Source of the DNA: an uncultured bacterium
GTDB taxonomy: Bacteria; Patescibacteriota; Minisyncoccia; Spechtbacterales; HO2-43-30
Length of the DNA stretch: 5,055 nucleotides
Assembly (NCBI GenBank): GCA_913054525.1
Contig: CAJXHR010000060.1
Span: forward strand, 1-5,055
Direction: 5' to 3'
Part shown: positions 4,096-5,055 of the stretch, in pieces
Layout of the letters: each line of letters starts with the position of its first letter
How positions within the stretch are numbered: the stretch's first letter is position 1
The notes under the pieces: model-generated
What the model saw: only the letters and a program-made list of their open reading frames with translations
Databases searched by the model: none
What the model was told of the DNA's origin: nothing
Translations under genes and position numbers: made by a program

Positions 4096-5019
4096 CTACC
4101 TTAAGAGCATTGTCAATATCGCTTTTTGCACATGCAAACGGTTTTCCGCCTGATCAAACACAATAGAATTGGTGGAGTCAATCACTTCGTCAGTTATCTC
4201 CTGGCCCCTATGGGCGGGAAGGCAGTGCATGACCAAGACATCATTCTTTGCGCAAGAAACAAGCTCTTTGTTCACCTGATACGGAGAGAGAAGTCTAATT
4301 CTTTTTTTGTTTTCTTTTTCCTTGCCCATGCTTACCCACGTATCGGTATATATTACATCCGCGTTTCTCGCTGCGTTTTTCGGGTCAGACGTATATATTG
4401 CAACGGGGAACATGTCAGCCGCTTTGTCTATTTGTGCCAAAGAGATAATCTCTTCTCTTGGCATATATTCCACTGGGCAGGTGACTCGGAACCGTATTCC
4501 AAGACGCGCGCAAATAAGCATAAGGGAATTTGTGACATTGTTGTCGGCATCACCTGCAAATACTATAGTGATTTCCCGTAAATCCAGCCCTCGTTCCCAG
4601 ATTGTAAATATATCGGTCAGTGCCTGACAGGGGTGAAATTTATCGGAAAGGCCGTTGATTACCGGCACGCCGGCGCATTCTCGCAGTGTTTCCAAATTCC
4701 CGTGATCAAAGACCCTCGCCATTATTGCGTTGTAATATCTTCCCAAGACCCGCGCGGTATCGGCTACCGTTTCTCCGCGGCCAAGCTGGAGGTCTTGCGA
4801 GTTTAGGAAAGATGCATGGCCGCCAAGCTGAAACATTCCAATTTCAAAGCTCGTTCTCGTTCTCAAAGATGTTTTTTCAAAGATCATCGCAAGCGTCTTG
4901 CCTTCAAGGAGCCGGTGCGGTTCGCCGCGCTTCTGCTTTTCTTTTAGTTCCTTTACGGATTCAAACAGGGCTAGGATTTCGTCTTTTGTTAGGTCTTGGT
5001 CTGTTATCAGATTTCGCAT
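4096..5019 (-). CDS. argF: Ornithine carbamoyltransferase
   Basis: Converts ornithine and carbamoyl phosphate to citrulline in arginine synthesis. It can run in reverse in the arginine deiminase pathway, where the same enzyme is called ArcB. At 307 residues it has the family's normal length. Motifs in order: SLRTRTSFE (51-59) for carbamoyl phosphate, QLGRGET (78-84), HPCQALTD (129-136), GDADNNVTNSL (156-166), the ornithine-binding signature DTWVSMG (226-232), the catalytic HCLPAHRG (265-272) and AENRLHVQK (291-299). All expected active-site residues are present. The ATG at 5019 is supported by GAGGAGG (5033-5027) with a 7-nt spacer. The stop is TAG (4098-4096). It is the first gene of a two-gene unit with pyrB. 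No arginine deiminase, carbamate kinase or other arg gene is in the window, so a biosynthetic or catabolic role cannot be chosen. Confidence 0.95.
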   Translation of the reverse strand: MRNLITDQDLTKDEILALFESVKELKEKQKRGEPHRLLEGKTLAMIFEKTSLRTRTSFEIGMFQLGGHASFLNSQDLQLGRGETVADTARVLGRYYNAIMARVFDHGNLETLRECAGVPVINGLSDKFHPCQALTDIFTIWERGLDLREITIVFAGDADNNVTNSLMLICARLGIRFRVTCPVEYMPREEIISLAQIDKAADMFPVAIYTSDPKNAARNADVIYTDTWVSMGKEKENKKRIRLLSPYQVNKELVSCAKNDVLVMHCLPAHRGQEITDEVIDSTNSIVFDQAENRLHVQKAILTMLLR

Positions 5020-5040
5020 AAATTTGCCTCCTCAAGGGTC

Positions 5041-5052
5041 TTGTATATACAA
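5041..5052 (-). promoter_or_regulatory. AT-rich palindrome and possible -10 upstream of argF
   Basis: TTGTATATACAA (5041-5052) is a perfect 12-bp palindrome. On the - strand it contains TATATA, a fair -10 element, about 25 bp before the argF start, which would leave a short leader with the Shine-Dalgarno site. Any -35 lies at or beyond the window edge. It does not resemble an ArgR box. It could be a core promoter, an operator, or both. Confidence 0.35.
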
Positions 5053-5055
5053 TAG

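Noticed and set aside
4126..4581. A 151-codon open frame on the + strand inside argF
   Set aside because: It lies wholly antisense to a well-supported ornithine carbamoyltransferase and shows no recognisable motifs; it is a shadow of the real gene.

Overview
This window reads as an ordinary, compactly organised piece of a bacterial chromosome. My best guess, at low to moderate confidence, is a small-genome lineage of the Patescibacteria/CPR (Parcubacteria-like) kind. The hints are: a leaderless-looking gene beside genes with strong Shine-Dalgarno sites; tRNAs packed 1-2 nt apart, mostly without an encoded CCA; terminators that share bases with stop codons; and short intergenic hairpins and TCCGAAT repeats of a kind I associate with such genomes. 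TGA ends two genes, so the genetic code is not one of the TGA-to-glycine variants. No mobile element, CRISPR array, prophage or defence gene is visible.

Left part (1-2600, + strand). The window opens inside a stand-alone biotin carboxylase gene (accC-like). Its 5' part is cut off by the window edge and seems to be out of frame at about positions 31-36. A Rho-independent hairpin overlapping its stop codon ends the gene. An extended -10 promoter then appears to start a YmdB/TIGR00282 metallophosphoesterase directly at its GTG codon. After a 160-bp spacer holding a promoter and four TCCGAAT repeats comes a 90-residue HU-family DNA-binding protein, closed by a small GC-rich hairpin and a strong two-way terminator.

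Middle (2600-3092). Two tRNA pairs are transcribed divergently from a roughly 100-bp region with a good promoter on each strand. Leftward are tRNA-Pro(UGG) and tRNA-Gly(UCC); rightward are tRNA-Arg(UCU) and tRNA-His(GUG). Each pair ends at a terminator shared with the gene facing it: HU on the left, aspartate carbamoyltransferase on the right. A perfect long inverted repeat of unclear role lies just after tRNA-His.

Right part (3091-5055, - strand). Ornithine carbamoyltransferase (argF) is followed after 39 bp by aspartate carbamoyltransferase (pyrB). Both have strong Shine-Dalgarno sites and look like one transcription unit. These two related enzymes use the same substrate, carbamoyl phosphate, for arginine/ornithine metabolism and pyrimidine synthesis respectively.

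I did not find a clearly new biological system. The points most worth a second look are the TCCGAAT cluster in the HU leader, the leaderless ymdB start, the tight tRNA junctions with mixed CCA status, the long perfect inverted repeat at 3030-3066, and the disrupted 5' end of the biotin carboxylase gene.
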